Source: Lachnospiraceae bacterium
Lineage (GTDB): Bacteria; Bacillota_A; Clostridia; Lachnospirales; Lachnospiraceae
Length of the DNA stretch: 10,787 nucleotides
NCBI GenBank assembly: GCA_016287765.1
Contig: JAEEWS010000061.1
Span: forward strand, 1 to 10,787
Direction of reading: 5' to 3'
In this document: positions 6,220-10,787 of the stretch, one piece after another
Layout of the letters: the number at the start of each line of letters is the position of its first letter
How positions within the stretch are numbered: position 1 is the stretch's first letter
Position numbers and translations under genes: made by a program
The notes under the pieces: model-generated
Told to the model about the DNA's origin: nothing
The model's database searches: none
What the model saw: the letters and a program-made list of their open reading frames with translations, nothing else

Positions 6220-7839
6220 TCACAAACTCTTGGGTAACGTGTCGCAGAACATGATAAGGTTTGCCGTGATCTGTTCTCTTTCTGTCAGCGGTTTAAACGT
6301 TCCGTCTGCATAAAGTCTGTCCATTACCATCATGGGAACCTCTTCAGCTATGAAGCCTTCATAATCTGCCATGACCAGGTCATGCATATGCGACGGAACA
6401 TTCTTTATCCGTTGCATGGCGAACTCAAGGGCGATCTTTGAAAACTCTTCATTGAGATCATCATCCAATTCGGGGATCAGGTCAATAAAGTCCCTGTCTT
6501 TTCCCTTCATGATCATGATCGCGGGGTTACCCTTATCATCTATAAAACGTCTTTCCTTAAGGCGGTCGAGCTTATCCTTGTTTTCAAGTCCGTCAGTGAG
6601 TCTGCCTGTGATCAGTTCATATAAATATTCATAATCACGATTCTGATTATTCTGCCAGTTTCCGGTACGGCTGTCTAAACGAGAATCTATCGACCATGCC
6701 CTGACCGGGTACTTGGAGGATTCTCTCCACATAGAACCACAAACACAAAAATCGCCCTGATTTCTCAGCTTGTATTCCGGATCCACACATTCGCTTTCGA
6801 GGTTTACCCATACGGTGTAACAGCCGCCGTCAGTCGTTCTTATGTAATACTTGCTGTAATCATATGCATGTCCCAGTTTAAGCGTACATTTGTGCCGCAA
6901 TCCGAACAATACGGCTGCGGCTTCAAAAAGCTCACGGTTGCCGCCCGGAATATATATGCCTTTCAGATCCGCAACGCTCTTCCTTACCGCGGGCACGTAG
7001 TTTTCAATCAGTCTGTCGGCCATCTTCAGTTTTGCGTCCCGGACCCGGTCCATGTTTTCCAGAGAGTAGGTTCGGGGGCTGAACTCAACATATGAGATGA
7101 ACTTTCCTCCCTTTTGCTTTACAAGAAAGCCGTTGTCCGCAAGCCTTGCAACCTTTTCTTCAACAAACACGGGAGTCAGTCCCAGTTCCTCAGCGATCTC
7201 ATTCAGCGTTCTTGGCTTATTGTAAGCGCTGTAAACAATATTAAGGTCGATCTTGTCCTGAAGATAGTATTCCGGTCCCCCATTGCTTCCGGGCGTTCCG
7301 TTGTGGCTGATGTCATTTGACTTTACGGGGTTTAACCCCAATTCACCAATTTTTCTTTCCATAGTCATTCCTTCTTTCAGATCCTTTCTGATCTTGTTCA
7401 GATGCCATTTTACGGTACCTTCCGGAATACCGTGTCCTGTGGCGATCTTTTTTACGGTTTCGTTTTTGTAATAGAAAGAAAAAACAATATCCCGACGCAG
7501 TTCTGAAAGGAATGATATCTCTCTTCGGATCCTGTACTTTTCCTCATCGGAAATGCCTTCATCCATATGCGCTGCCGATGCAGCCATATAGTTTTCGCAC
7601 AAGCCCTCCTGCTTTTTGATCTTTGCCACATACCGTGCATAAACATTCTCGCATATGCGCCAGATATAGCCGCTGACGTTAAAGATTTCATCCGCGCTTA
7701 AGAGAGATGTGTACACTTCCGCAGTCATTTCCGAAGCCAGTTCTTCCGCCTCATCGTATGAATAAGCCTTTTTGAATGCAAACCCGTAGATTTTTTCGAG
7801 ATACAAAGTTATTGTTTCGTCTGCTTTTTGTTTTTCCAT
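6220..7839 (-). CDS. ECF-type sigma factor fused to a winged helix and a large C-terminal domain
   Basis: 539 residues; ordinary ECF sigma factors have about 160-220. Residues 1-75 match sigma region 2: a helix with YSYDEAEELASEMTAEVY (27-43), then YIWRICENVYARYVAKIKK (58-76). Residues 105-157 match sigma region 4, with a helix-turn-helix in KKIATGHGIPEGTVKWHLNK (130-149). After a Gly/Ser/Asn-rich linker (about 170-188), residues 195-252 form a second, winged-helix-like unit (TLNEIAEELGLTPVFVEEKV at 211-230, wing LVKQKGGKFISYVEF). Residues 260-539 are soluble and unrecognised; they carry Cys at 318, 340, 351, 365, 367 and 532, including CVCG at 365-368. The sigma role is recognition of a promoter for RNA polymerase; ligand sensing by the C-terminal part is inference. 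The start is supported by AGGA about 8 bases upstream. The exporter pair follows on the same strand without a terminator. Confidence 0.85.
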   Translation of the reverse strand: MEKQKADETITLYLEKIYGFAFKKAYSYDEAEELASEMTAEVYTSLLSADEIFNVSGYIWRICENVYARYVAKIKKQEGLCENYMAASAAHMDEGISDEEKYRIRREISFLSELRRDIVFSFYYKNETVKKIATGHGIPEGTVKWHLNKIRKDLKEGMTMERKIGELGLNPVKSNDISHNGTPGSNGGPEYYLQDKIDLNIVYSAYNKPRTLNEIAEELGLTPVFVEEKVARLADNGFLVKQKGGKFISYVEFSPRTYSLENMDRVRDAKLKMADRLIENYVPAVRKSVADLKGIYIPGGNRELFEAAAVLFGLRHKCTLKLGHAYDYSKYYIRTTDGGCYTVWVNLESECVDPEYKLRNQGDFCVCGSMWRESSKYPVRAWSIDSRLDSRTGNWQNNQNRDYEYLYELITGRLTDGLENKDKLDRLKERRFIDDKGNPAIMIMKGKDRDFIDLIPELDDDLNEEFSKIALEFAMQRIKNVPSHMHDLVMADYEGFIAEEVPMMVMDRLYADGTFKPLTEREQITANLIMFCDTLPKSL

Positions 7840-7849
7840 CTGTTACATC

Positions 7850-7893
7850 CTGCCTTAATTCAGCCTGATCCGCATTCAAAATGAAGAAGGCAG
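7850..7893 (-). repeat. Inverted repeat in the sigma-factor mRNA leader
   Basis: CTGCCTT (minus strand, 7887-7893) pairs perfectly with AAGGCAG (7850-7856) across a 30-base loop. The 3' arm abuts the ribosome-binding sequence AGGA of the sigma-factor gene, so folding could partly hide it. A 7-bp stem with a long loop is weak; presented as a candidate only. Confidence 0.35.
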
Positions 7894-7930
7894 TTCTTCA
7901 AATAACACAGATCAAACCTGAGATCTCGAT

Positions 7931-7959
7931 AATATAGTGTCGCATTTTCAAAAAAGGTT
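7931..7959 (-). promoter_or_regulatory. Candidate promoter of the sigma-factor gene (ECF-like)
   Basis: On the minus strand AACCTT (7954-7959) is followed after 17 bases by TATATT (7931-7936). The -10 resembles a housekeeping box, but no TTGACA-like -35 is present. An AAC-containing -35 is a frequent feature of ECF sigma promoters, so self-activation is conceivable. The leader would be about 85 nt. Low confidence. Confidence 0.3.
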
Positions 7960-7989
7960 GGGGAGATTTTAAAAATTTTTATTGCAACA

Positions 7990-8571
7990 TCATGTTTTTT
8001 CAGCTTTGCTGAAATCACCGATCTCGCCCAGCAATCCACCGAGGCTGTGGTACTTCCCCGAGTAAATAACCGGGTCGAGCAATGTCAGATCGATGTCGAA
8101 TATATCCCGCGGAGACAGCCTTTCATCCATCTGGATATTTCGGATACGACAAAAGAAAGTGGTCGAATCACCGTTTTCAACGCTTCTTACCACTTCGCAC
8201 TCATACACCCATCTGCTCGCATCAAGTGTAGGTACGTCCAAAACCTCTCCCCGGCTTACAGCATAGGAAACATCATTCTTTTTGCCGTCCTTTGCATGTT
8301 TCGATCCAAAATAGTCCATCAGCGGAAGCATATCCCGACTTACAAGATTTGCGCTGAACACCCCCGTTCTGATCACATTCAGCTTTGTCCGCTTGGTCCC
8401 AAACATACTTATAACAAGGAAATATCCGCCATCTTCTCCCTGGGTGGCACTTACCCAGGTGATGGGCGCGAAATTATATGACCCGTCCTCATTGTTCGTT
8501 CCGATGATGAACGAAGGCTGAACGCACATTGAATATACCGGATCGACCGATCTTCTCTTACATTTTTCCAT
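7990..8571 (-). CDS. Flavin reductase-like FMN-binding protein (flavoredoxin type)
   Basis: 193 residues, typical for the flavin-reductase-like family (split beta-barrel FMN proteins, about 170-210 aa). Features: an N-terminal strand with PVYSMCVQPSFIIGT, then DGSYNFAPITWVSATQ (28-43) corresponding to the family segment where the flavin phosphate and ring are held. Next is MFGTKRTKLNVIRTGVFSANLVS (about 56-78), the conserved region between isoalloxazine contacts and the next strand. Later DPVIYSGKYHSLG (165-177) matches the usual C-terminal pattern. Likely cytoplasmic FMN-dependent oxidoreductase; substrate unknown. The ribosome site is weak (GGGGTAAAGAAG). It has its own predicted promoter (8635-8664) and follows the ArsR regulator gene, which might control it. 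No intrinsic terminator is seen after the stop. Confidence 0.87.
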   Translation of the reverse strand: MEKCKRRSVDPVYSMCVQPSFIIGTNNEDGSYNFAPITWVSATQGEDGGYFLVISMFGTKRTKLNVIRTGVFSANLVSRDMLPLMDYFGSKHAKDGKKNDVSYAVSRGEVLDVPTLDASRWVYECEVVRSVENGDSTTFFCRIRNIQMDERLSPRDIFDIDLTLLDPVIYSGKYHSLGGLLGEIGDFSKAEKT

Positions 8572-8615
8572 GCTTCTTTACCCCATAAATTCAAATTTGT
8601 TGATCTGCCAAGCTG

Positions 8616-8729
8616 TGACAAACTCTAAATGATCATTTTATTCCTTTGTTTTTTTCTTTATCAAACCAAAGGATTTAGCCTCATGGATTGCCTCTTCCGA
8701 TTTGTTGTCATTAGAGTTTATTGTTGTCA
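8616..8729. repeat. Inverted repeat flanking the flavin reductase promoter region
   Basis: AAACTCTAA at 8620-8628 (preceded by TGAC, so TGACAAACTCTAA from 8616) is repeated in inverse orientation as TTAGAGTTT at 8711-8719, followed by TTGTCA at 8724-8729. The right copy is flanked on both sides by the direct repeat TTGTTGTCA (8702-8710 and 8721-8729, 19-base period). The arms enclose 82 bases including the predicted promoter. A plausible reading is a pair of regulator-binding sites; a small mobile element remnant is an alternative. Confidence 0.5.
8635..8664 (-). promoter_or_regulatory. Predicted promoter of the flavin reductase gene
   Basis: Minus-strand -35 TTGATA (8659-8664), 18-base spacer, -10 TAAAAT (8635-8640); both boxes match consensus at five of six positions. 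The predicted start near 8628 gives a 57-nt leader. An imperfect inverted repeat CCTTTG...CAAAGG (8643-8648 and 8667-8672) straddles the -35 and spacer and could be an operator. Confidence 0.55.
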
Positions 8730-8733
8730 AATA

Positions 8734-9285
8734 CTACAGCTCAAGCGTATAAATGCTGTCCTTTCTCATCAAAATCCCCTCGGATATCATGTCTCTTCTG
8801 ATGGTGCAGAAATCATCGTTGTAGTCCGCAATGATGAGGTTGATCTCCTTCTCCGTATACTTCCTGCCTTTCTCAAAGGACTTGGCAATCTCTTCAAGGA
8901 CGATCCTCTCCTTCTTTCGCTGGCTGGGAATGGACTTAAGCTTTCCGTATTCAAAGAAAGCATCGATCACCTTTTTCCTGTATGCATCGTCTCTTTCTTT
9001 CTGCAGCTTGCTTTCGGAAGTTTTTTCCCGCAAAATATCCACTATATTTATGCAGAAAAGGTCCTTGTTAATGGAGTACATGGTGTAGTACTGGTCCTTG
9101 TAGGACTTAACAGCGCCTGCCTCCTCAAGCTTCTTTAAGTGAAAAGAAACCGTCGCCGATGTAAGCTCAAGTCTCTCCGCCAGACGCTCAACATACATGT
9201 CCTCAACCATCAGTGACTTAAGTATGGACAGTCTGGATCTGTCCGCAAGGCATTTGAAAAAAGCAATAGTTTCCTGATCTGTCAT
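8734..9285 (-). CDS. ArsR-family transcriptional regulator with C-terminal DUF2087 domain
   Basis: 183 residues from the ATG at 9285, chosen over the in-frame GTG at 9297 because GGAGGT lies 5 bases before the ATG. Residues 5-75 are an ArsR-type winged helix: FFKCLADRSRLSILKSL (9-25), recognition helix in ELTSATVSFHLKKLEEAGAV (40-59), wing KSYKDQYYTMYSI. Residues 108-183 match DUF2087 (GKLKSIPSQRKKERIVLEEI at 114-133, YTEKEINLIIADYNDDFCTI at 143-162, RRDMISEGILMR, SIYTL). There is no obvious metal-binding CxC pair of the classic arsenic sensors, so the effector is unknown. It is 14 bases downstream of the 118-residue hypothetical gene (operon). Inverted repeats over their shared promoter suggest autoregulation; the next gene, the flavin reductase, is a candidate target. 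Confidence 0.88.
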   Translation of the reverse strand: MTDQETIAFFKCLADRSRLSILKSLMVEDMYVERLAERLELTSATVSFHLKKLEEAGAVKSYKDQYYTMYSINKDLFCINIVDILREKTSESKLQKERDDAYRKKVIDAFFEYGKLKSIPSQRKKERIVLEEIAKSFEKGRKYTEKEINLIIADYNDDFCTIRRDMISEGILMRKDSIYTLEL

Positions 9286-9299
9286 ACACACCTCCACAT

Positions 9300-9656
9300 T
9301 TAAAACAACTCGTTAAACTTGTCAGTAACAGCATCGGCTATTTTGACTTTGGCTTCTTCGATCATGATCTTTTCCGCATCGTTATGCTCTTTGGCCTTAG
9401 AAAGAGACTGACGCCACTGAGCAGGAATGTTCTCGGAATAGCCCTTAAAGATCGTCACAAATTTCTGCTCGTTACCGCCGGCCAGCTTAACCGCCGCGTC
9501 TAAAAGCGATACAAAAACATCATGAATATTCAGTGCCGCACGAAAAGGTCTCGCTTCATCCTCTCTGCCCTCTGCCACAAGGGTGTCGATGCGGGTCCGG
9601 GTGTCTTCTTTTGATCTTGATATAAAGTCTTTTATTTGCATTATCTTGTCATTCAT
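9300..9656 (-). CDS. Small all-helical hypothetical protein in the ArsR operon
   Basis: 118 residues from the ATG at 9656, which has GGAGGA 9 bases upstream; an in-frame ATG at 9686 and a TTG at 9722 lack ribosome sites. I do not recognise the family. The sequence is soluble, charged and predicted helical, with a segment AARPFRAALN-like around 35-43 (DEARPFRAAL), HDVFVSLLDAAVKLAGG (45-61) and WRQSLSKAKEHNDAEKIMIE (81-100). No signal peptide, membrane segment, metal motif or catalytic pattern. It is first in the operon with the ArsR-DUF2087 regulator, under the promoter at 9756-9784. It may be a small-molecule-binding or accessory protein linked to the regulator; this is only a context inference. 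Confidence 0.75.
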   Translation of the reverse strand: MNDKIMQIKDFISRSKEDTRTRIDTLVAEGREDEARPFRAALNIHDVFVSLLDAAVKLAGGNEQKFVTIFKGYSENIPAQWRQSLSKAKEHNDAEKIMIEEAKVKIADAVTDKFNELF

Positions 9657-9734
9657 TGTATATGATCCTCCAATGTCATCCGTCATTTCGCCAGAAATAT
9701 TTCGTTTTTCTTCTATTCCCAATGTTAAATATAT

Positions 9735-9750
9735 TTAGATAGCTATCTAA
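9735..9750. promoter_or_regulatory. Perfect 16-bp palindromic operator
   Basis: TTAGATAGCTATCTAA is a perfect palindrome starting 5 bases downstream of the -10 box of the promoter at 9756-9784, i.e. over the transcription start. A winged-helix dimer bound here would block initiation. The ArsR regulator of the same operon is the natural candidate. Confidence 0.7.
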
Positions 9751-9755
9751 TTAAA

Positions 9756-9784
9756 CTTATACACTCATAGGATCACTTTGTCAA
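9756..9784 (-). promoter_or_regulatory. Strong sigma-A promoter of the ArsR operon
   Basis: Minus-strand consensus -35 TTGACA (9779-9784), 17-base spacer, -10 TATAAG (9756-9761; five of six). Predicted start near 9749, inside the 16-bp palindrome, giving a leader of about 93 nt before the ATG at 9656. A near-consensus promoter overlapped by palindromes is typical of a repressed regulator operon. Confidence 0.8.
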
Positions 9785-9815
9785 TATCTATTTTGATATT
9801 TATCTAATTAATATC
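9783..9815. promoter_or_regulatory. Overlapping inverted repeats upstream of the ArsR-operon promoter
   Basis: AATATC (9783-9788), GATATT (9795-9800) and AATATC (9810-9815) form two adjoining dyads that share the middle arm: AATATC-N6-GATATT and GATATT-N9-AATATC. A TATCTAA half like that of the downstream palindrome lies at 9801-9807. The first arm touches the -35 box. This AT-rich array fits additional binding sites for the same regulator. Confidence 0.5.
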
Positions 9816-9825
9816 TTTCTAACAT

Positions 9826-9861
9826 AAAAACGGCCCGGAACTCAGCTCGGAATTCCAGGCC
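9826..9861 (-). terminator. Intrinsic terminator upstream of the ArsR operon
   Basis: On the minus strand GGCCTGGAA pairs with TTCCGGGCC (9 bp, one G-U) across a 12-base loop that contains its own short AGCT palindrome, followed by GTTTTT. It ends whatever is transcribed from the right-hand part of the window and insulates the ArsR operon. Confidence 0.8.
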
Positions 9862-10129
9862 TGTATTCAGCAAGTTTATCTGCCAAACTGTTACCTCTCA
9901 CTGACATAACTCCGGCACATGTAAGGCCGGCTCGTCATGAAGAAGAAAGAATAATGTGCGGATCCTTGTCGTAATATAATACCGCCTTTTCTTCCATAAC
10001 GCAACAGTTCGAGCAAGTTGTGGAAATTTTATATCCCTACTGTAACACAACCGAATGCCTTTATCTACATTTTTTCCATAATCACGCCTTTCGGTGTAGT
10101 TGTGGAAAAAATACACGCAAGACTATTAT
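9862..10129 (-). other. Stretch without a recognised gene; possible decayed coding sequence
   Basis: A minus-strand frame of 72 codons (GTG at 10116 to TGA at 9898) lies here. It has no ribosome site before the GTG, and I recognise no family in its product, which is rich in Arg, Tyr and Leu (VALWKKRRYYITTRIR in the centre). The direct repeat AGTTGTGGAAA occurs at 10016-10026 and 10098-10108. Placement after the 45-codon remnant and before a genuine terminator suggests the tail of an older transcription unit that has decayed. I would not annotate a protein without comparative support. Confidence 0.3.
10070..10111. repeat. Long imperfect hairpin with A/T-run ends
   Basis: TTTTTTCCA (10070-10078) is the exact inverse of TGGAAAAAA (10103-10111). 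Between them ACGCC-tttc-GGTGT forms an inner 5-bp stem (one G-U) with a tetraloop, separated from the outer stem by a symmetric 5-by-5-base internal loop. No protein-coding explanation was found. On either strand the run of T flanking the stem is part of the stem, so it could work as a weak bidirectional terminator. Confidence 0.4.
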
Positions 10130-10267
10130 TCACTCCTCTCTGCTCATAGAAGAAAACTTCCAGCTTAAGCCTGCCTTCTTACGTAATTCTCTGTGATGCA
10201 ATAAGATCATCGTTTCGCTTTCCTTAAAAAGAGGATATCCGGAACAAACAATTCTTAAAAGTCTCAT
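10130..10267 (-). CDS. 45-residue small protein or truncated gene remnant
   Basis: ATG at 10267 with GAGGT six bases upstream, stop TGA at 10130-10132. The N-terminus MRLLRIVCSGYPLFKE resembles the first strand of AAA/SMC-like ATPases (pattern MKLLRI...PLF), but the P-loop that should follow is absent. Residues 25-34 (HRELRKKAGL) resemble the first helix of an XRE-type DNA-binding domain, again without continuation. The product may thus be a genuine small protein, or a composite of two truncated genes. The start and ribosome site look real; the function is unknown. Confidence 0.4.
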   Translation of the reverse strand: MRLLRIVCSGYPLFKESETMILLHHRELRKKAGLSWKFSSMSREE

Positions 10268-10276
10268 ATTTAACCT

Positions 10277-10381
10277 CGCTTTGGATTATTTACATTTTTG
10301 ACGTAATTACTCACCGATTTTTTATACGACGCCTATTATGTCAATCATTAATTACGAGTTTCGCGTAAATAATCGAAAGCG
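10277..10381. repeat. Inverted pair of 33-base composite repeats
   Basis: Left copy (plus strand, 10277-10309): CGCTTTgGATTATTTAC, eight variable bases, CGTAATTA. Right copy (10349-10381) on the opposite strand: CGCTTTcGATTATTTAC, eight different bases, CGTAATTA. So 24 of 25 defined positions are identical, the spacer length is identical and the spacer sequence is not. The copies are separated by 39 bases that include TTGACA and TATAAA on the minus strand. The left copy ends next to the ribosome site of the 45-codon gene. The structure fits paired binding sites for a DNA-binding protein or recombinase, or a miniature element of 105 bp; no target-site duplication is evident. Confidence 0.6.
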
Positions 10382-10433
10382 CTTTGTTCTTGTTCATTAT
10401 AAAAAGCATGCTTGTAAAAGCTGTCAGAGGTAT

Positions 10434-10547
10434 CTATCCAAAAAGTTTCCCTTGTCTTGTGATGATCTTATTTATGGTATCCGAGTAATCGCGTTTTTCC
10501 TCATAACCTCCGCGATCTGCAGAAAAGTGTTTATATACTGCGATCAT
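10434..10547 (-). other. Open in-frame tail after the zinc-ribbon stop codon (possible 37-aa ORF)
   Basis: After the TAG at 10557-10559 the same frame stays open for 40 codons, with an ATG at 10547 and a stop TAG at 10434-10436. The encoded segment (AVYKHFSADRGGYEEKRDYS, ending RQGKLFG) has a protein-like composition. No ribosome site is at proper distance from the ATG (AAGGA is 16 bases away). It may be the former C-terminus of the zinc-ribbon protein cut off by a nonsense mutation, a small separate ORF, or chance. Confidence 0.3.
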
Positions 10548-10556
10548 GTCAAGCTT

Positions 10557-10787
10557 CTACTCTTCCTTCTTAAGATCCTTGTAGGGCGTATACTTAAACT
10601 CCCGATCCGGATGATCCTTTTCATGCCATCTTTTTTGTCTTGCAATCCTCTTGTTATAGCAATCCTCACACAATGGTTCTACCCATCCTCCGGTAAGCAC
10701 CGGTACATTCATACGACCGCATTCGATACAAAAATAACCGGAAATATGATCATATTTAGATTCCAGATCTGACACTTCTCTCGGCGC
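10557..10787 (-). CDS. Zinc-ribbon protein, 5' end beyond the window (partial)
   Basis: The frame is open to the right edge, so the gene probably continues outside. A GTG at 10775 could start a 72-residue protein, but it has only a poor ribosome site (GAGAGAA directly adjacent). The visible part contains two knuckles, FCIEC and LCEDC, 19 residues apart between their inner cysteines, forming a CxxC-CxxC zinc ribbon in the context SGYFCIECGR...GGWVEPLCEDCYNKRI. It ends in a charged tail (PYKDLKKEE). I do not recognise a specific family; such C-terminal ribbons occur in uncharacterised accessory proteins of Clostridia. Function unknown; it may bind nucleic acid or a partner protein. Confidence 0.6.
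   Translation of the reverse strand, partial: APREVSDLESKYDHISGYFCIECGRMNVPVLTGGWVEPLCEDCYNKRIARQKRWHEKDHPDREFKYTPYKDLKKEE

Noticed and set aside
7998..8014. TTTCAGC-ttt-GCTGAAA hairpin at the end of the flavin reductase gene as a terminator
   Set aside because: On the minus strand it is followed by A residues, not T, and lies inside the coding sequence; on the plus strand there is neither a gene nor a T-run after it.
8629..9138. 169-codon plus-strand frame across the flavin promoter and ArsR gene
   Set aside because: It overlaps the ArsR-DUF2087 coding sequence and a promoter region; no ribosome site and no recognisable domain.
10338..10772. 144-codon plus-strand frame opposite the zinc-ribbon gene
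   Set aside because: No Shine-Dalgarno sequence precedes its ATG, its hydrophobicity mirrors the complementary coding strand, and the opposite frame carries clear paired CxxC motifs.
1..10787. CRISPR array, tRNA, rRNA or insertion sequence
   Set aside because: No regularly spaced direct repeats, no cloverleaf-like or rRNA-like sequence and no transposase reading frame were seen on either strand.

Overview
The window reads as a chromosomal segment of a motile, low-to-mid GC Gram-positive anaerobe, most likely a Lachnospiraceae member (Butyrivibrio/Roseburia-like). The reasons are strong AGGAGG-type ribosome binding sites, sigma-A promoters with TTGACA/TATAAT-like boxes, a Clostridia-type flagellin, and protein families common in that group. 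The assignment to family is inference; nothing here fixes the species. Every gene I can support lies on the minus strand, so the text below follows transcription from the right edge to the left.

Right end (9862-10787): a poorly conserved accessory stretch. It holds a partial zinc-ribbon protein entering from beyond the right edge, an in-frame open tail after its TAG stop, an inverted pair of 33-base composite repeats (10277-10381), a 45-codon small gene or gene remnant, a large hairpin, and finally an intrinsic terminator (9826-9861). Middle right (7990-9815): an ArsR-type regulator operon (118-residue hypothetical protein followed by ArsR-DUF2087) driven by a near-consensus promoter wrapped in inverted repeats. 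It is followed by a flavin reductase-like FMN protein with its own promoter and an inverted repeat around it.

Centre (2372-7839): the most distinctive unit. A 539-residue protein starts as an ECF-type sigma factor (sigma2 + sigma4), continues into a second winged-helix DNA-binding domain, and ends in a roughly 280-residue domain I do not recognise. It is followed on the same strand, with no terminator between, by two translationally coupled half-size ABC exporters that probably form a heterodimer. I infer a sigma-factor-controlled export module in which the C-terminal domain may sense a signal; the substrate is unknown. A 30-35 codon unassigned reading frame and a GC-rich hairpin lie between sigma factor and transporter.

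Left (1-2312): a P-loop kinase-like ATPase overlapping sfsA (SfsA nuclease family), then a separately promoted and terminated short divergent flagellin. Finally, at the left edge, a promoter followed by a short leader with mutually exclusive hairpins (antiterminator/terminator) and a Shine-Dalgarno sequence that points to a gene starting just outside the window.
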